The notes beneath the pieces are model-generated. The model did no database searches, was not told where the DNA came from, and worked only from the letters and a program-made list of their open reading frames with translations. The position numbers and the translations under genes are program-made. A DNA stretch of 64,000 nucleotides from Tridacna crocea (Eukaryota; Mollusca; Bivalvia; Cardiida; Cardiidae). This document shows, piece after piece, positions 31,572 through 42,065 of the stretch. The stretch is taken from positions 45,532,501 through 45,596,500 of the forward strand of contig OX031057.1 in the NCBI GenBank assembly GCA_943736015.1, read 5' to 3'. Each line of letters starts with the position of its first letter. Within the stretch, counting starts at the first letter, position 1.

Positions 31572-31706
31572 AGAATCCAATACGGATTTTTCAGAACGAT
31601 GCAAGAGTCCATTACAGATTTTTCAGAATGAGGCAAGAGTCCAATATGTTTTTTTCACAATGCAGCAAGAGTCCAATACAGATTTTTCAAAACAAGGCAA
31701 GAGTCC
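31572..31706. repeat. minisatellite, about four 32-bp units
   Basis: Units of the form GAGTCCAATACAGATTTTTC plus twelve more bases, each about 32 bp, with point differences. No coding meaning is apparent. Confidence 0.75.
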
Positions 31707-31874
31707 TGAATATCAATACTGGACCGGAGGAGTAGTCTATCAAAGTCTGGTATAAAAAAGCAACTTCAAAACCCTGCTTTGATATGTTTTGATTTCTTTT
31801 GTAATTCAAACTGACATGAACCTATACTTGGTTGTTTACTTGATGTTAATACGGAAGTGTGAAATAAAGAAGTC

Positions 31875-32006
31875 ATTTAACATGCTTGGGTACACTGCAG
31901 AACAAGTCTATATTTTCAACTCGACTATTGCCTCGTCCAAAATATGACTGGTTCTGCAATGTGCTCATCCAATAGAATTCAGTACTGTATCCAAGCATGT
32001 TAAATA
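31875..32006. mobile_element. short foldback element
   Basis: The outer arms ATTTAACATGCTTGG and CCAAGCATGTTAAAT, and the inner arms TGCAGAACAAGTC and GACTGGTTCTGCA, make about 130 bp almost wholly palindromic. TTAA occurs inside each end. No other copy in the window. Confidence 0.65.
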
Positions 32007-32166
32007 ACCTCATATTATTTAACTCTATTTGCTGCACAATACACAATTTTTCGTATGTTACATGAGTTACTACAAAGCCATGTTAGTTCAATTTCTAGGA
32101 GCCAAAACATTCACACAAGTATTGGTATTAGTTCCAGGTAGTTCAATCTACAGAGATCAGTAATGT

Positions 32167-32395
32167 TTAAATCCTTATCAAACAACAAATTTATAGACTG
32201 GTCCAAATTGAGAGCATTTGCGGACAACAAAATCAATGTGACTGAAGAATCAAAATTTGATTTGGGAAGGGTAGAAAACATCATGAGAAAAAGAGAAAAT
32301 GCTGGTTACCAGCATTTTCTCATTTTCCCAAAATGTTTTCAAAAGGCTTCTTTCTTGGGATTGTTAAAAATCGGGATTATGTGGTACAGTGTTAA
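32167..32395 (+). mobile_element. TTAA MITE, class A
   Basis: The left end is TTAAATCCTTATCAAAC, the right GTGGTACAGTGTTAA. Palindrome intact about GCTGGTTACCAGC. Confidence 0.87.
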
Positions 32396-32567
32396 CTTGC
32401 ATGAACTTTTTGTCAATTATTGTTAAGATAATTCTTTTTATGCTGTATGCTTGGTCAATACAGGTTGGTTGCTTTCGGGAGGTGGCCACTTAGATAAATT
32501 GTTTTAAGACAGATCAATGTAGGGAATTCCATAATCCTAGATTATACTTATGTGAAAGTTTTCTTCT

Positions 32568-32796
32568 TATAACTCTTTACCAAATGACAAAATCTTAGAC
32601 TGGTCCAAATTGAAAGCACTTGCAGACAACAAAATAAACGTAAATCAAAAATTGAAATTTGACTTAGGAAGGGTAGAAAATACTGTTGGAAAGGGACAAA
32701 ATGCTAGTTCCAGCATTTTCTCTTTTTCCCACAATGTTTTCAAAAGGCTTTGATCTCAGAGTCGTAAAAACAAGGGATTGTTTGGTACAGGGTTAA
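32568..32796 (+). mobile_element. TTAA MITE, class A
   Basis: The left TTAA has become ATAA. The right end TTTGGTACAGGGTTAA shares the GGTACAG variant with the copy at 32167, so the two may be sister insertions. Confidence 0.85.
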
Positions 32797-33042
32797 ATCA
32801 CTACAAACTTGTAAAATCTATTAGAACTCAAAACATAAACAAACACTTCAAAAGCACACTGTCCGAAACTCACAATTTGATGGGCAGACTCTCTGGATTT
32901 AAGACAAGGTATCAAACCCAATACCCCAGTATATCTGCTGTAACAATTTATATACTGTTGCACAGGAAGGCAATATTGCCTTAAACACTTCATCTGGGCT
33001 GGAACCTATCAAAGCAGTGAGCAACCAAGATAATAATCATGG

Positions 33043-33215
33043 CTTGACCCTTTATCACACGGCAAAATCTTAGACCTATCCAAATTGAATGATGCAATTT
33101 TTCTTGGATAGGATAGAAAACTTTGTGGGAAAAGGAGAAAATGCTGGTTACCAGCATTTTCTCCTTTTCTCACAATGTTTTCAAAAGGCTTGTGTCCCAT
33201 GATCGTTAAAAGGTT
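33043..33215 (+). mobile_element. TTAA MITE, class A, truncated
   Basis: TTGACCCTTTATCACAC begins it. The left outer arm is deleted by about 40 bp. Inner palindrome intact, right terminus missing. Confidence 0.7.
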
Positions 33216-33420
33216 TGACCAAACACTCCAGTGCTCTAACAACCTCAAGAAAACATTTTAGAAAGGAGAAAATGCTGGTTCCAACTTTTTTCTCGATTTT
33301 AAAAGTTTGGCCTTTATTCTTTCCTAAAACAAATTTTCATTTTTGTGTCACATTTTTTCAGTTCATGCACCTGCTAATCCTTTTAATTCGAAAAAGTCTA
33401 AACTTTGTTGTTAAAGACTT
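33215..33420 (-). mobile_element. TTAA MITE, class A, old remnant
   Basis: Recognisable by GGAGAAAATGCTGGTTCC and CTAAAACAAATTTTCATTT. Ends and right arm are decayed. Confidence 0.55.
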
Positions 33421-33709
33421 CAACCATTACAGTACATATTTTAAAAAAAAAGATACAAAATACACAGAGGACAAACATTTGAAATTAAAAAAAAATCTTT
33501 TTCCTACAGTACTGAAATAGTTGTGGAGTACAAGCAAATGCTTCTTATAAACAATTTTGCTCTTTTTCCGGTTACTGAATAGATGTATTTTGAAACCATC
33601 AACTTCAGGGGCACTTGGTTGCTTGTTTATTTCGTTTTTCAACTGTTTTCAGCATTATTTTAGTTATATTGCAGACAGTCAGTGTCAACAAGTGTCTTTG
33701 TACAGAGGA

Positions 33710-33977
33710 TGTTTTTAAAGAATGTTCTTGCAACCAGCACTTTCTTTTTTTATTTTCAAGGTTTTTTTTTTCTTTTCTTTAATTAGACAGAAATCATAAT
33801 TTAAGTTCTGATATAATTGTCATCTGCAAAAGGTTAATTTGTCCTAGAAAGGTAGAAAACATAGTGGCAAAAGAATGAAAAGCTGGTAACCAGTATTTCT
33901 GTTTTTTACCACAATATTTTCATAATTCTTCTAACTTAAGTTTGTTAAAAAAAAGTTTTTTTTCTAGTAAAAGGTTA
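33710..33977. mobile_element. two merged TTAA MITE remnants
   Basis: A right-arm fragment (GCAACCAGCACTTTC) is followed by a second copy (GGTAGAAAACATAGTGGC...AGCTGGTAACCAG) ending GTAAAAGGTTAA at 33977. Confidence 0.5.
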
Positions 33978-35144
33978 AGAAAATAAACAAAAACATCCAT
34001 ATCTTACCTATAATACTGCGATGTAAAATCTGACAAACCAAATGCAGCTTATTGGGTACAAAAACACACAAAATGTAAAGCCTACACGCCACTTATCAAA
34101 CCAAAATTCTGTAAATAAATGTTTGACAATTCATACAATTTAACCACAAATCCTCAAATGATAAAAAGTATACAACTTTTTCCACAATGCTGAACTATTA
34201 ACAAAAAACACACAAACTTTCAATAAACATTCAAGAAAAAGTTGGCTTTTACAACTTCAATCAATACCCTACAGTAGTTAAGTATAAAATTCAAGTGACA
34301 AGAATTAATATCTTTATGTAGTTGTCTATTTGCAAGTTCACTATCATACTAGTATATGACCTTTGATAAAAGGTTACAGGTCCAGATTGACCTTCTTGCT
34401 TACTAAGGTATTATGTGGCAAAGTTGAAATGAGACCATTTAGTTTCTATACAATTTCATATCCATAAGTTGCCATGCAATTTATGGGGTAGTAAGTAATA
34501 TGCCATAATAAGGTCATGAAGCATGCAAAATTCTCTGTTTAATTTTGTGAAACAATATGAAACATACTTTTCATATATCTATTAAAAAGGATGAAGTGTT
34601 TACCCTGCACTAACCAATCTTGTGAGATAATGCTTGTGACTAGTATCTCATATGATGGGGTTTGTATGTAAGTGTGTGAAACATTGGGGGATGCAATACA
34701 GGGTACATGTACTTTTAATTTATTTTACTTTTTCAAGTTTCCCATGATGTATTTAAAAGCCTTGTTCTTCAAGGTTGTAAAACATTTGTCTGATGAAGGT
34801 GCTGTCCTTAGGACCTTAGGATGAAGCCTATCAGTCTAACACACTCAGAATTTAAGGCCTACAAAAAATTATCTTTGTTTAGAGTTTTGGTCCCAGATGC
34901 TGTAGATATGGTTGCTCGCGTTTTTATCTCCTAGATACTTTTTACATGGACTACGTGCCAAGATCACTTCCGACAGATTTCTTTTCTTTCAATTGTAGCG
35001 TAAAAAGTTTAGGGTCTGCTTCATTTTTAAACCCAACACAAATTTGTTTTGAAAGGTCTAAGAGACATGACTGGAATTGTAATTAGCAGGACAAAACCCT
35101 TCACTGCATAGGTTAGTTCTACACCAAACTGCGATGCTTTATAA
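33978..35144. other. unassigned stretch
   Basis: About 1.2 kb with no exon bracketed by splice sites and only weak MITE-like scraps. A GTAAGA donor-like site on the minus strand near 34007 has no convincing coding sequence before it. Confidence 0.35.
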
Positions 35145-35443
35145 TTGTACCGATTGACAAAATGTTAGACTGGTCCAAATTCAAAGAGGTTGCTGACAAC
35201 AAATTAAATGTGGCCAAAATACTAAAAATTTACCTTTGGAAGGATGGAAAACATTATTGGGGAAAGGAGAAATGCTGGTTAAATGTGACTAAAGCATTGA
35301 AATTTGTTTTAGGAATGGATGAAAACATTGCAGGAAATGGAGAAAATGCTGGTGACCAGCATTTTTTTCCTTTTCCCACAATGTTTTCAAAAGACTTCTT
35401 TCTCAAGGACGTGAAAACCAGGGATTGTTTGGGAAAGGGTTAA
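35145..35443 (+). mobile_element. TTAA MITE, class A/C with partial duplication
   Basis: The left inner arm region is present twice (GGAAAGGAGAAATGCTGG near 35260 and GGAGAAAATGCTGG near 35338), each preceded by AATTTGTTTT-like sequence, so the element is about 75 bp too long. The right end is class C, GTTTGGGAAAGGGTTAA. Confidence 0.75.
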
Positions 35444-35445
35444 GG

Positions 35446-35730
35446 AGTTTTATACAGCTTTCTACATTATTTCAGTTATATTGCAGTGGCCAGTGCACCT
35501 ATCCATTCTTTCCTGGGGTTTCTGTTACCATTGCTCCACACAATATTCTTTCCAAGCCAAGTTCTGCTTTCCCACGTAACCATCGTTGAAATGATGGACA
35601 ATTTTGAGAATTTTGAGAGAGGAATGAATCCTGTCACAATGACTATCAGCGATCCTTGGAAAGAAATTGGCAAAGCCGGGAATCACACTGGCAACCTCCT
35701 GTTTTCAAGTCCTGTACACCACAAACTGAG
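35446..35730 (+). repeat. SINE-like dispersed repeat
   Basis: It begins with TTATTTCAGTTATATTGCAG and CCAGTGCACCTATCC, shared with 18935 and 33645. It continues through GGAATCACACTGGCAACCTCC, a possible tRNA-like tail read on the other strand. Confidence 0.5.
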
Positions 35731-36016
35731 CAAACCAGACTCAATATCAAGCCAAAGGAAGAAAACTTTTGTTGAAAACATTATGGGAAAAGGTAGAAAA
35801 TGCCGTTAACCTGCATTTTTCTCTTTTCCCATAAAGTCTCCTACCATTTGGAAAACATATTTTGAGTACCCTAAAAGAGCTTGTCTACAAATCCTTTTAA
35901 TACTTTTTATTACCATTAGCTGAACTATCCAACTTCAAGGCTTGTTATGCCCTACTACCAGAACCACAGGTAAACAAAAGTCAGTGTTATTATATGTGAC
36001 GTAATATCATATCCAT

Positions 36017-36245
36017 TTAACCCTTTACCAAACAACAGAATTTAAGACTGGTCCAAATTGAAAGCACTTGCAGATAACAAAATATAAGTAACCCAAAAAT
36101 TGAAATTTGTTTCCAGCAGGGTAGAAAACATTGTGGGAAAAGGAGAAAATGCTGGTTACCAGCATTTTCTTCTTTTCCCACAATGTTTTCGAAAGGCTTT
36201 TCTATCAGGGTCGTAAAAACCAGGGATTGTTTGGGAAAGGGTTAA
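36017..36245 (+). mobile_element. TTAA MITE, class A left end, class C right end
   Basis: The left terminus CCCTTTACCAAAC is class A and the right TTGTTTGGGAAAGGG is class C. The palindrome between is near-perfect, so the hybrid ends did not prevent spread or arose by exchange within the palindrome. Confidence 0.88.
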
Positions 36246-36417
36246 ACGACCAGATGCATATTGCATTGAGATGCACAGCCTTTTAATACGGCTCTTCATT
36301 TCTCGCTTTCTTTTCCCACATTTAGTAAATAACCTGTAACGATTTAGTTACATTGCAGATTTGCTCTAAGTTTCAGTCATTACGCGGTCTCACAAGAGTT
36401 GTTATTACATAATTTTC

Positions 36418-36570
36418 TTAACTTTTACCACACCATCCAGACTTATTATAGCACAATGTTTCTTCCCTTCCCAAACCAAAGTCTAATTTTTCAGTAACAT
36501 TTTTTTTTTGTCCTCTGCAAATGCTTCCCATTTGGACCAGTTTATCATTTTTGTGTTGGTATAGAGTTAA
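36418..36570 (-). mobile_element. TTAA MITE, class A, internally deleted
   Basis: TTAACTTTTACCACAC leads after about 35 bp to the right half GCACAATGTTTCTTCCC. The left inner arm and axis are gone. It shares TTAA 36567-36570 with the next copy. Confidence 0.8.
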
Positions 36571-36799
36571 CACTTTACCACACAATCCCAACTTTTAACC
36601 ACCCTGTTAAAGAAGCCTTCTGAAAACAATGTAGGAAAAGGAGAAAATGGTGCTGACTGGCATTTTCTCCTTTTCCCACAATGTTTTCTTTCCTTCCTAA
36701 AACAGTTTCAGATTTTTAGGCATGTTTATTTTGTTGTCTGTAAAATTAATGCTTTCAATTTGGACCAGTCTAAAATTTTTTTGTTTGGTAAAGAGTTAA
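36567..36799 (-). mobile_element. TTAA MITE, class A
   Basis: Tandem with the previous deleted copy. The centre is altered to GGTGCTGACTGGC. The right end is GGTAAAGAGTTAA. Confidence 0.87.
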
Positions 36800-37159
36800 C
36801 AAACCATAGTTATGTGCTGGAATATTATGTAAAACAGAGCTCAATGACAGATAACTACGTTAAAGTGACCATAATAAGTATTAGGACTAAAATCTAAAAA
36901 TTTTCTTGTTTTGTAATTAATCCTGTACCAAACAGTAAAATTGCGGAACTGACCAAATGGAAACCATTTGCAATCAACAATTTAAATTTCACCCAAATGA
37001 TGACTATATGCTTGAAAATTTTATTATGGCAGTAATCCTGATGTCTAACTCTACTCTTGTAGTTGATCTGTAGAAAACAATGAGGTTGATTGATTGGATG
37101 GTGTTTAATGCTGCTTTCAACATTATTTCAGCCATATCTCAGCAGCAGCTTACATGTTA

Positions 37160-37318
37160 AACATATTGCCTGGATTTCACCAGTATTAGGCTATGGTTTG
37201 GAAGTGTCTTGCCCAAGGACACTCCCTTGAAAAGAATATATCCAGAAAGGCTTGAACTTGAGACCTCCAAGTTAAGAGTAATACACTTTATCACTGAGCC
37301 GCCCAGGGCTCCCAAACA
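37160..37318 (-). repeat. tRNA-derived SINE-like element
   Basis: Read on the minus strand, GGCTCAGTGATAAAG (complement of 37287-37302) resembles an RNA polymerase III A box. AAGTTCAAGCC (complement of about 37250-37262) resembles a B box, at tRNA-like spacing. It is not a usable tRNA, since no acceptor stem pairs. The preceding 37085-37160 carries a TTGATTGATTGG / TTCAACATTATTTCAG module seen near other SINE-like copies. Confidence 0.55.
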
Positions 37319-37324
37319 ATGAGT

Positions 37325-37553
37325 TTAACTCTTTACACCACAATCCCGACTGTTAATGACCCTGAGAAAGCAAGCCTTTGAAAACATTGTTGGAAAAGGA
37401 GAAAATGCTGGTAACCAGTGTTTTCTCCATTTCCCATGATGTTTTCTACCCTTTCCAAATCAATTTTCAATTTTTGATTTGCATTTATTTCATCGTCTGC
37501 AAACGCATTCAATTTGGACAAGTCCAAAATTTTGTCATTTGGTAAAGAGTTAA
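37325..37553 (-). mobile_element. TTAA MITE, class A
   Basis: Both TTAA sites are present. The core has GGTAACCAGTGTTTTCTCC, with one arm mismatched. Confidence 0.87.
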
Positions 37554-37649
37554 TGAAGAACAGACTGCAGGTAAATGCCTACTAACAGCTTTTGACAGGT
37601 CATTCGGAAGTGTTTTTTTTAGTCTCTACAATCTGCTAAGCAACACTTC

Positions 37650-38804
37650 TTAACCCTTCCCCAAACAATCCCTGGTTTTTGCGGGTCTGGAATAGAAGCC
37701 TTTTGAAAACATTGTGGAACAAGAGCTGCAAATTGTCGCATATCGCCCGTCACACCGCCAGTTGTCCAGGGGGAATACTAATCGTAAAGGGCAGTTAGAG
37801 GAAAATAGCAGTGCAGCAGATTATGGTTCTTATGAACTGCACTCCATAATTTTTCAACAATCATGCATACCAAATGTGAAGATGTTTAGACTGAAAATGA
37901 GTTACATTCTGGACAAGTAGAAAATGCTATGAAAATGACGATCAAAGGGAAATAACTCAAAGACAGCATGAGGTAGAGTTACAATTCTTTCGCACTGCAA
38001 ACCGTATCAACAAACACAAATGCCAAGTTTCGAGTCAATCAGACCAGAGATGACATATTAGTTATGCACCGGACAAGCAGAAAATGCTGTTAAAACGATG
38101 ATCAAAGGGAAATAACTCAAAAACAGCATGTGGTAGAGTTACGATTCTTTTGTACTACACTCCATATCATTGTAACAAACACAACTGCCAAGTTTCAAGT
38201 CAATCGGACCCGAGATGACAAAGTTATGCTGCGGACAAACAGAAAATGCTGTTAAATTGACTATAAAAGGGAAATAACTCAAAGAAAACAAAAGGTAGAG
38301 TTACGGTTCTTTTGCACTGCACTCCGTCTTATTGTAACAAACACAAACACCAAGTTTCAAGTCAATCGGACCAGAGATTACAAAGTTATGCTACGAACAA
38401 GTAGAAAATGCTGTTTAAATGACGATCAAAGTGAAATAACTCAAAGACAGCGCGAGGTAAAGTTATGGTTCTTTAGCACTGCATTCCGTATTATTGCAAC
38501 AAACACAATTGCCAAGTTTCAAGTCAATCGGACCGGAGATGACAAAGTTATGCTCCGGACAAAGAAGGGGATGCAGCACGCCCGCCTGGACGCCCGCCCG
38601 CCATTGGTGATCCCATAATACGTCCCATCTTCGACAGGCGTATAAAAAAAGAGAAAATGCTGGTAACCAGCATTTTCTCCTTTTCCAACAATATTTTCTA
38701 CCCTATCATAGACAGAAATAATCTTTTCAGCAAGAGTTGAATTGTTGTCTACAAATGTTTTCAATTTGGTCTAGTCCAAAAGTTTGTCATTTGGGAAAGG
38801 TTAA
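37650..38804 (-). mobile_element. TTAA MITE, class C/A, split by a tandem-core element
   Basis: The left part 37650-37718 runs TTAACCCTTCCCCAAAC...GAAAACATTGTGG. The right part from about 38645 resumes AAAGAGAAAATGCTGG and ends TTTGGGAAAGGTTAA. The break is within the left inner arm. Confidence 0.85.
37719..38645. mobile_element. pearl/Helentron-like element inserted in a MITE
   Basis: Five units of about 165 to 170 bp contain GGGAAATAACTCAAAGACAG and CCAAGTTTCAAGTCAATCGG. Left end AACAAGAGCTGCAAATTG, right end with GACGCCCGCCCGCC and CGACAGGCGTATAAAA. No target duplication is obvious at the junctions, as expected for Helitron-type insertion. Confidence 0.75.
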
Positions 38805-38871
38805 TACTTACCTTGAATTTTCATAATCATACTGATATTAATCAGCCAGTCCTATAAACTACATCTTGTAA

Positions 38872-39091
38872 CTTTAACAAATTTTGATACTAGTCCAAAT
38901 TGAAAGCATTTGCCAAAAACAAAAAAAAAATTAACGTGACTTAAAAATTGAAACTTATTTTGACGAGAGCAGAAAACATTGTGGAAAAAGAGGAAAATGC
39001 TTGTTGCCATCCTTTTTTTTTCCACACAATGTCTTCACAAGCTTTCTTTCTCAGGGTCATTAAAAGTCAGGGTTATCTGGTGAAGGGTTGA
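38872..39091 (+). mobile_element. TTAA MITE, class A, diverged
   Basis: It starts CTTTAACAAATTTTGATACTAG, with the CTTTACC terminus mostly lost. The centre is CTTGTTGCCATCC, the right end GGTGAAGGGTTGAA. Confidence 0.65.
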
Positions 39092-41011
39092 ATCAGCATT
39101 ACAAGGACTCACACATATATAAATTTCAGTTCAGTGTTAGTTTTGGTCTTATTGCAATTTACCTTTATTCTGGAACAAAATTAATCTGGCTCATTCATAT
39201 ACAACATCCCTGATGAGGTGGCTGAGGATGCACAAAAAAATCAAAGCGTTGAGAATGCTGAAGTGGTATTTGTCAAGGAAACCCAATATGTGGAATTAAT
39301 AGTTTGAAAGAAAAAGAGACATACTGTTCAAATATTGGCTTAAAAGTCAACCCACCAAGCAAATGAATACCTTATTGGTTGAAGGGAGAGTACTCATGTA
39401 TCTCAAAACTATAATTTTAAAATCTCTTAAGCCTTTTACATTTAATTTCCAATATTACTATCAATTACTTCGATCTATAAATATTCAAGAGCAATCAAAT
39501 GGAGTAGCGTGCAATCATAGAACGAAAAAGCCGTGGAACGATTTCGTTTTGGAAAGAAAAGCCCAGGGTCAGTTGGCAAATTTGTATCATTGCACCAATA
39601 AAAGGCTATGAGTGAGAGAAGCTATTTTCAATGAAAAATAAGTATGTCAATGATCGATGGCTTTGCCCAATGTATTTTATTATGCCATTCTAAATAACAT
39701 ATCTGAGTGCAACCGAAAAACTCATTTGCCTGAGAAAAGATGAGTTTAACTGGGTTTATTTCCTTCAGCTTTGCACAAAATAAGATACGTGGTTATCAAA
39801 ATTCAATCTTGAACTCATAGTGGTATTGTCTTCGTCAAATACCACAAAAATCATGTTACCCTTTACCATACAATCGCCTGGTTTTAACGTACCTGAAAAA
39901 CACTGTGGCAAAAGTATAAAATATAATGCACAATATACCATGTAAAATATGAGTAATGTCTATCAAGATTATCTTTTTTTTTCTTTCCATTGGGAAAATG
40001 CTAAACCATATGTCAACATATTAACATGGGCATTATTGGGGTTCATAACATTATCATGATTAACTTAAGCAAAATGAAAAACACAGAGCTTTGCCTTTGG
40101 CAAAACTACAAGTAGCTGTGTGTCAAAGTAGAATGTATAAATATCTTCTAGGCCATAAACTGGTTTTAACAAATAGCTGTGCTTACAAATGTTTTTAGTA
40201 TAACACCGCTTAAAGTGCAACTGTTACAACAATGTCTCAGCTGCTGCATCTGAGTTGATCGAGGAACGATATAGGGGAAATAACTCTAACGTCAAATCAA
40301 ACTCGTTAAGGACACGTATGTTCTGCGGGTCCCTTTGCAGCGCTCTGGTTTTGTGAAGTTACTTGAAATCTCGCGGGGTTCACGGTCTGATAATACAAGA
40401 ATGAAAAGCATCTAAATGGTAAAACCCCAAATTATGATTAATGCAATAGATATACGGTTTCGGTAAGTTTTTAAGAAATAGATGTACGATGTCGTGTAAC
40501 TAAAAATGGCGCCAATGGTTTGAAAACAAAATCACGTATTCTAGTTAAGAAATAGGGGGCAAGTATTTATATCGGTGTATGTAATTGATCATCCTAAGGC
40601 AAATCTTTTAGGGCAACGTCCAAATGAGCGCCAAAGTGTATCAGAAAACGATAGTACTGTACTGATTTCTTGTCCATAAGTGTTGACCCAAACAGTTGGT
40701 CAGCCCGACAAATTACCCCGCAAGATAAACTAATTTGTGGTTACTAGTTCGGTCCCTTTAAAGTTTCGCGTTCAAGGTCTGGTTTTATCCACGCCTTTCA
40801 AGGTTTGGTTTTATCCACGCCTATTTATCCTGAAATACCTTTCTTATTTAAGTTTCACGTTTAATTTATCCACTGGACATCAAAATCATCAACTGAAAAA
40901 AAACCTTATCAGATCTTAGGACCATACTGACACTATTTAATGTTCAGGGCCGAATAGTTCCGCAGCTCAAACATGACCACAAACATGATATGATTTCGGT
41001 TGAACTAATAT

Positions 41012-41082
41012 TCTATAGAGTGAGGGTACGCTGTTTTGATATAGACTCGGTATAGACTCTAAAGAGCGAGGGTACGGTATGA
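41012..41082 (+). repeat. minisatellite-unit-like sequence outside the array
   Basis: CTATAGAGTGAGGGTACG and, 40 bp on, GACTCTAAAGAGCGAGGGTAC closely resemble the 39-bp unit (GACTCTAAAGAGTGAAGGTAC) about 0.9 kb before the array begins. Their roughly 40-bp spacing equals one unit. Confidence 0.6.
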
Positions 41083-41479
41083 CAAAATGGAAACGCTGGC
41101 ATATGTAGAAATATGTATCATATAGAAGATCTGCAGATCAAAATTAAAATTTAAATATCGTCCTAGATATCTGCAAATTAAGAAGAAAATGCCAATATTC
41201 AAGTTATTAAAATTGAACTACTTTATGCCAACTTTAATATCATTGCGCTAAAGCCCGGGACCTTTCGGAAGTAGATTAATTTATCAATTTCATTGACAGG
41301 CGTCTTCTTCTGAAAAGGACTGTTAATACACTTGAAATTACGTTTTTCAGCCCGTCTGGCGTTTTTTGCGATAAAAGAGCATATAAAGATTGCTTTGTCT
41401 GTTTGTATGTGGTTAGGACAGAGAACGTAGTGATGATGTAGTCTACTCCAACGTGTTAAGGTATCTAGAAAGCAGTATA

Positions 41480-41508
41480 AACTGTAAAGCGTTTAGGTAC
41501 ATAAACAA
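41480..41508 (+). repeat. minisatellite-unit-like sequence outside the array
   Basis: AACTGTAAAGCGTTTAGGTACATAAACAA, 29 bp (first 20: AACTGTAAAGCGTTTAGGTA), matches the leftmost array unit ACTCTAAAGAGTTTAGGTAC with a few changes, about 450 bp outside the array. Confidence 0.55.
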
Positions 41509-41595
41509 TATAAGCATGTTTAAAATTTAAAAAAAAATGCATGTTTCCCTTTTGACAGCGACAAAATAAATCGGCTAAAGCTTAATTGATAGTGT

Positions 41596-41720
41596 CCATG
41601 GTTGAGAGATAGAGCGTCTGCCACATAACCAAAGGGACTGGAGTTCAAGACACAGGAGCGGGGTTTTTTAAGTTTGGGATCTTTCATTGATCAACATATC
41701 CGGGTTAAGTACTGGTGTAG
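41596..41720 (+). repeat. tRNA-derived SINE-like element
   Basis: GGTTGAGAGATAGAGCGTCTG resembles an A box and GGAGTTCAAGAC a B box, 40 bp apart. Flanking arms do not pair as a tRNA. Confidence 0.45.
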
Positions 41721-41835
41721 TTCCCAGGAAGCAGAATCAAGAGAGATTTGGATAATTTGTACAAACTTGTTTTTAAATCGCTGATAAATATATATGTTTA
41801 GTTGTTTTATGACCGCAATATGTTTAACATGCGCT

Positions 41836-41950
41836 TTAACCCATTACCACACACTACCTACTTCTGATGACCCTGATAAAGAAGACGTTAGAAAACATTG
41901 TGGGAAAAGGAGAAAATGATGGTAACAAGCAATTTTTCTCGTTCCCACAT
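41836..41950 (-). mobile_element. TTAA MITE, class A, left half beside the minisatellite
   Basis: TTAACCCATTACCACACAC through GTGGGAAAAGGAGAAAATGATGGTAAC and CAATTTTTCTCGTTCCCACA. The first minisatellite unit starts right after CCCACA. The missing right portion is partly recognisable at 48916-48960. Confidence 0.8.
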
Positions 41951-42065
41951 GAAGACTCTAAAGAGTTTAGGTACATACACAACAGAAATGAAGACTCTAA
42001 AGAGTAAAGGTACATACACAGCAGATATGACGATCCTAAAGATTAAAGGTACATACAGAACAGAA

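Larger units (their letters stand above)
39092..41835. other. low-repeat interval between the two genes
   Basis: The least MITE-dense part of the window, and the place where a 5' exon or promoter of the minus-strand gene could lie. I found no exon that I can defend. Visible items are a MITE scrap at 39855-39915, a 27-bp tandem duplication at 40771-40826 (GGTTTTATCCACGCC), minisatellite-unit-like words at 41012-41082 and 41480-41508, and a SINE-like segment at 41596-41720. Confidence 0.4.

Noticed and set aside
34000-34040. An upstream KYAT3-like exon ending at a minus-strand GTAAGA site
   Set aside because: The frame before it contains stops and gives no presequence-like peptide. A similar GTAAGT site near 38811 follows only a short Met-Ile-Met-Lys-Ile-Gln stretch, which is too little to call.
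35486-35809. 107-codon open frame
   Set aside because: It covers a SINE-like repeat and a MITE scrap, and the complementary strand is also partly open.
37714-37920. 68-codon open frame
   Set aside because: It lies across a MITE to tandem-core-element junction, so it is chimeric repeat sequence.
39363-39611. 82-codon plus-strand open frame in the intergenic interval
   Set aside because: No homology recognised, no splice context. Noted only as unassigned.
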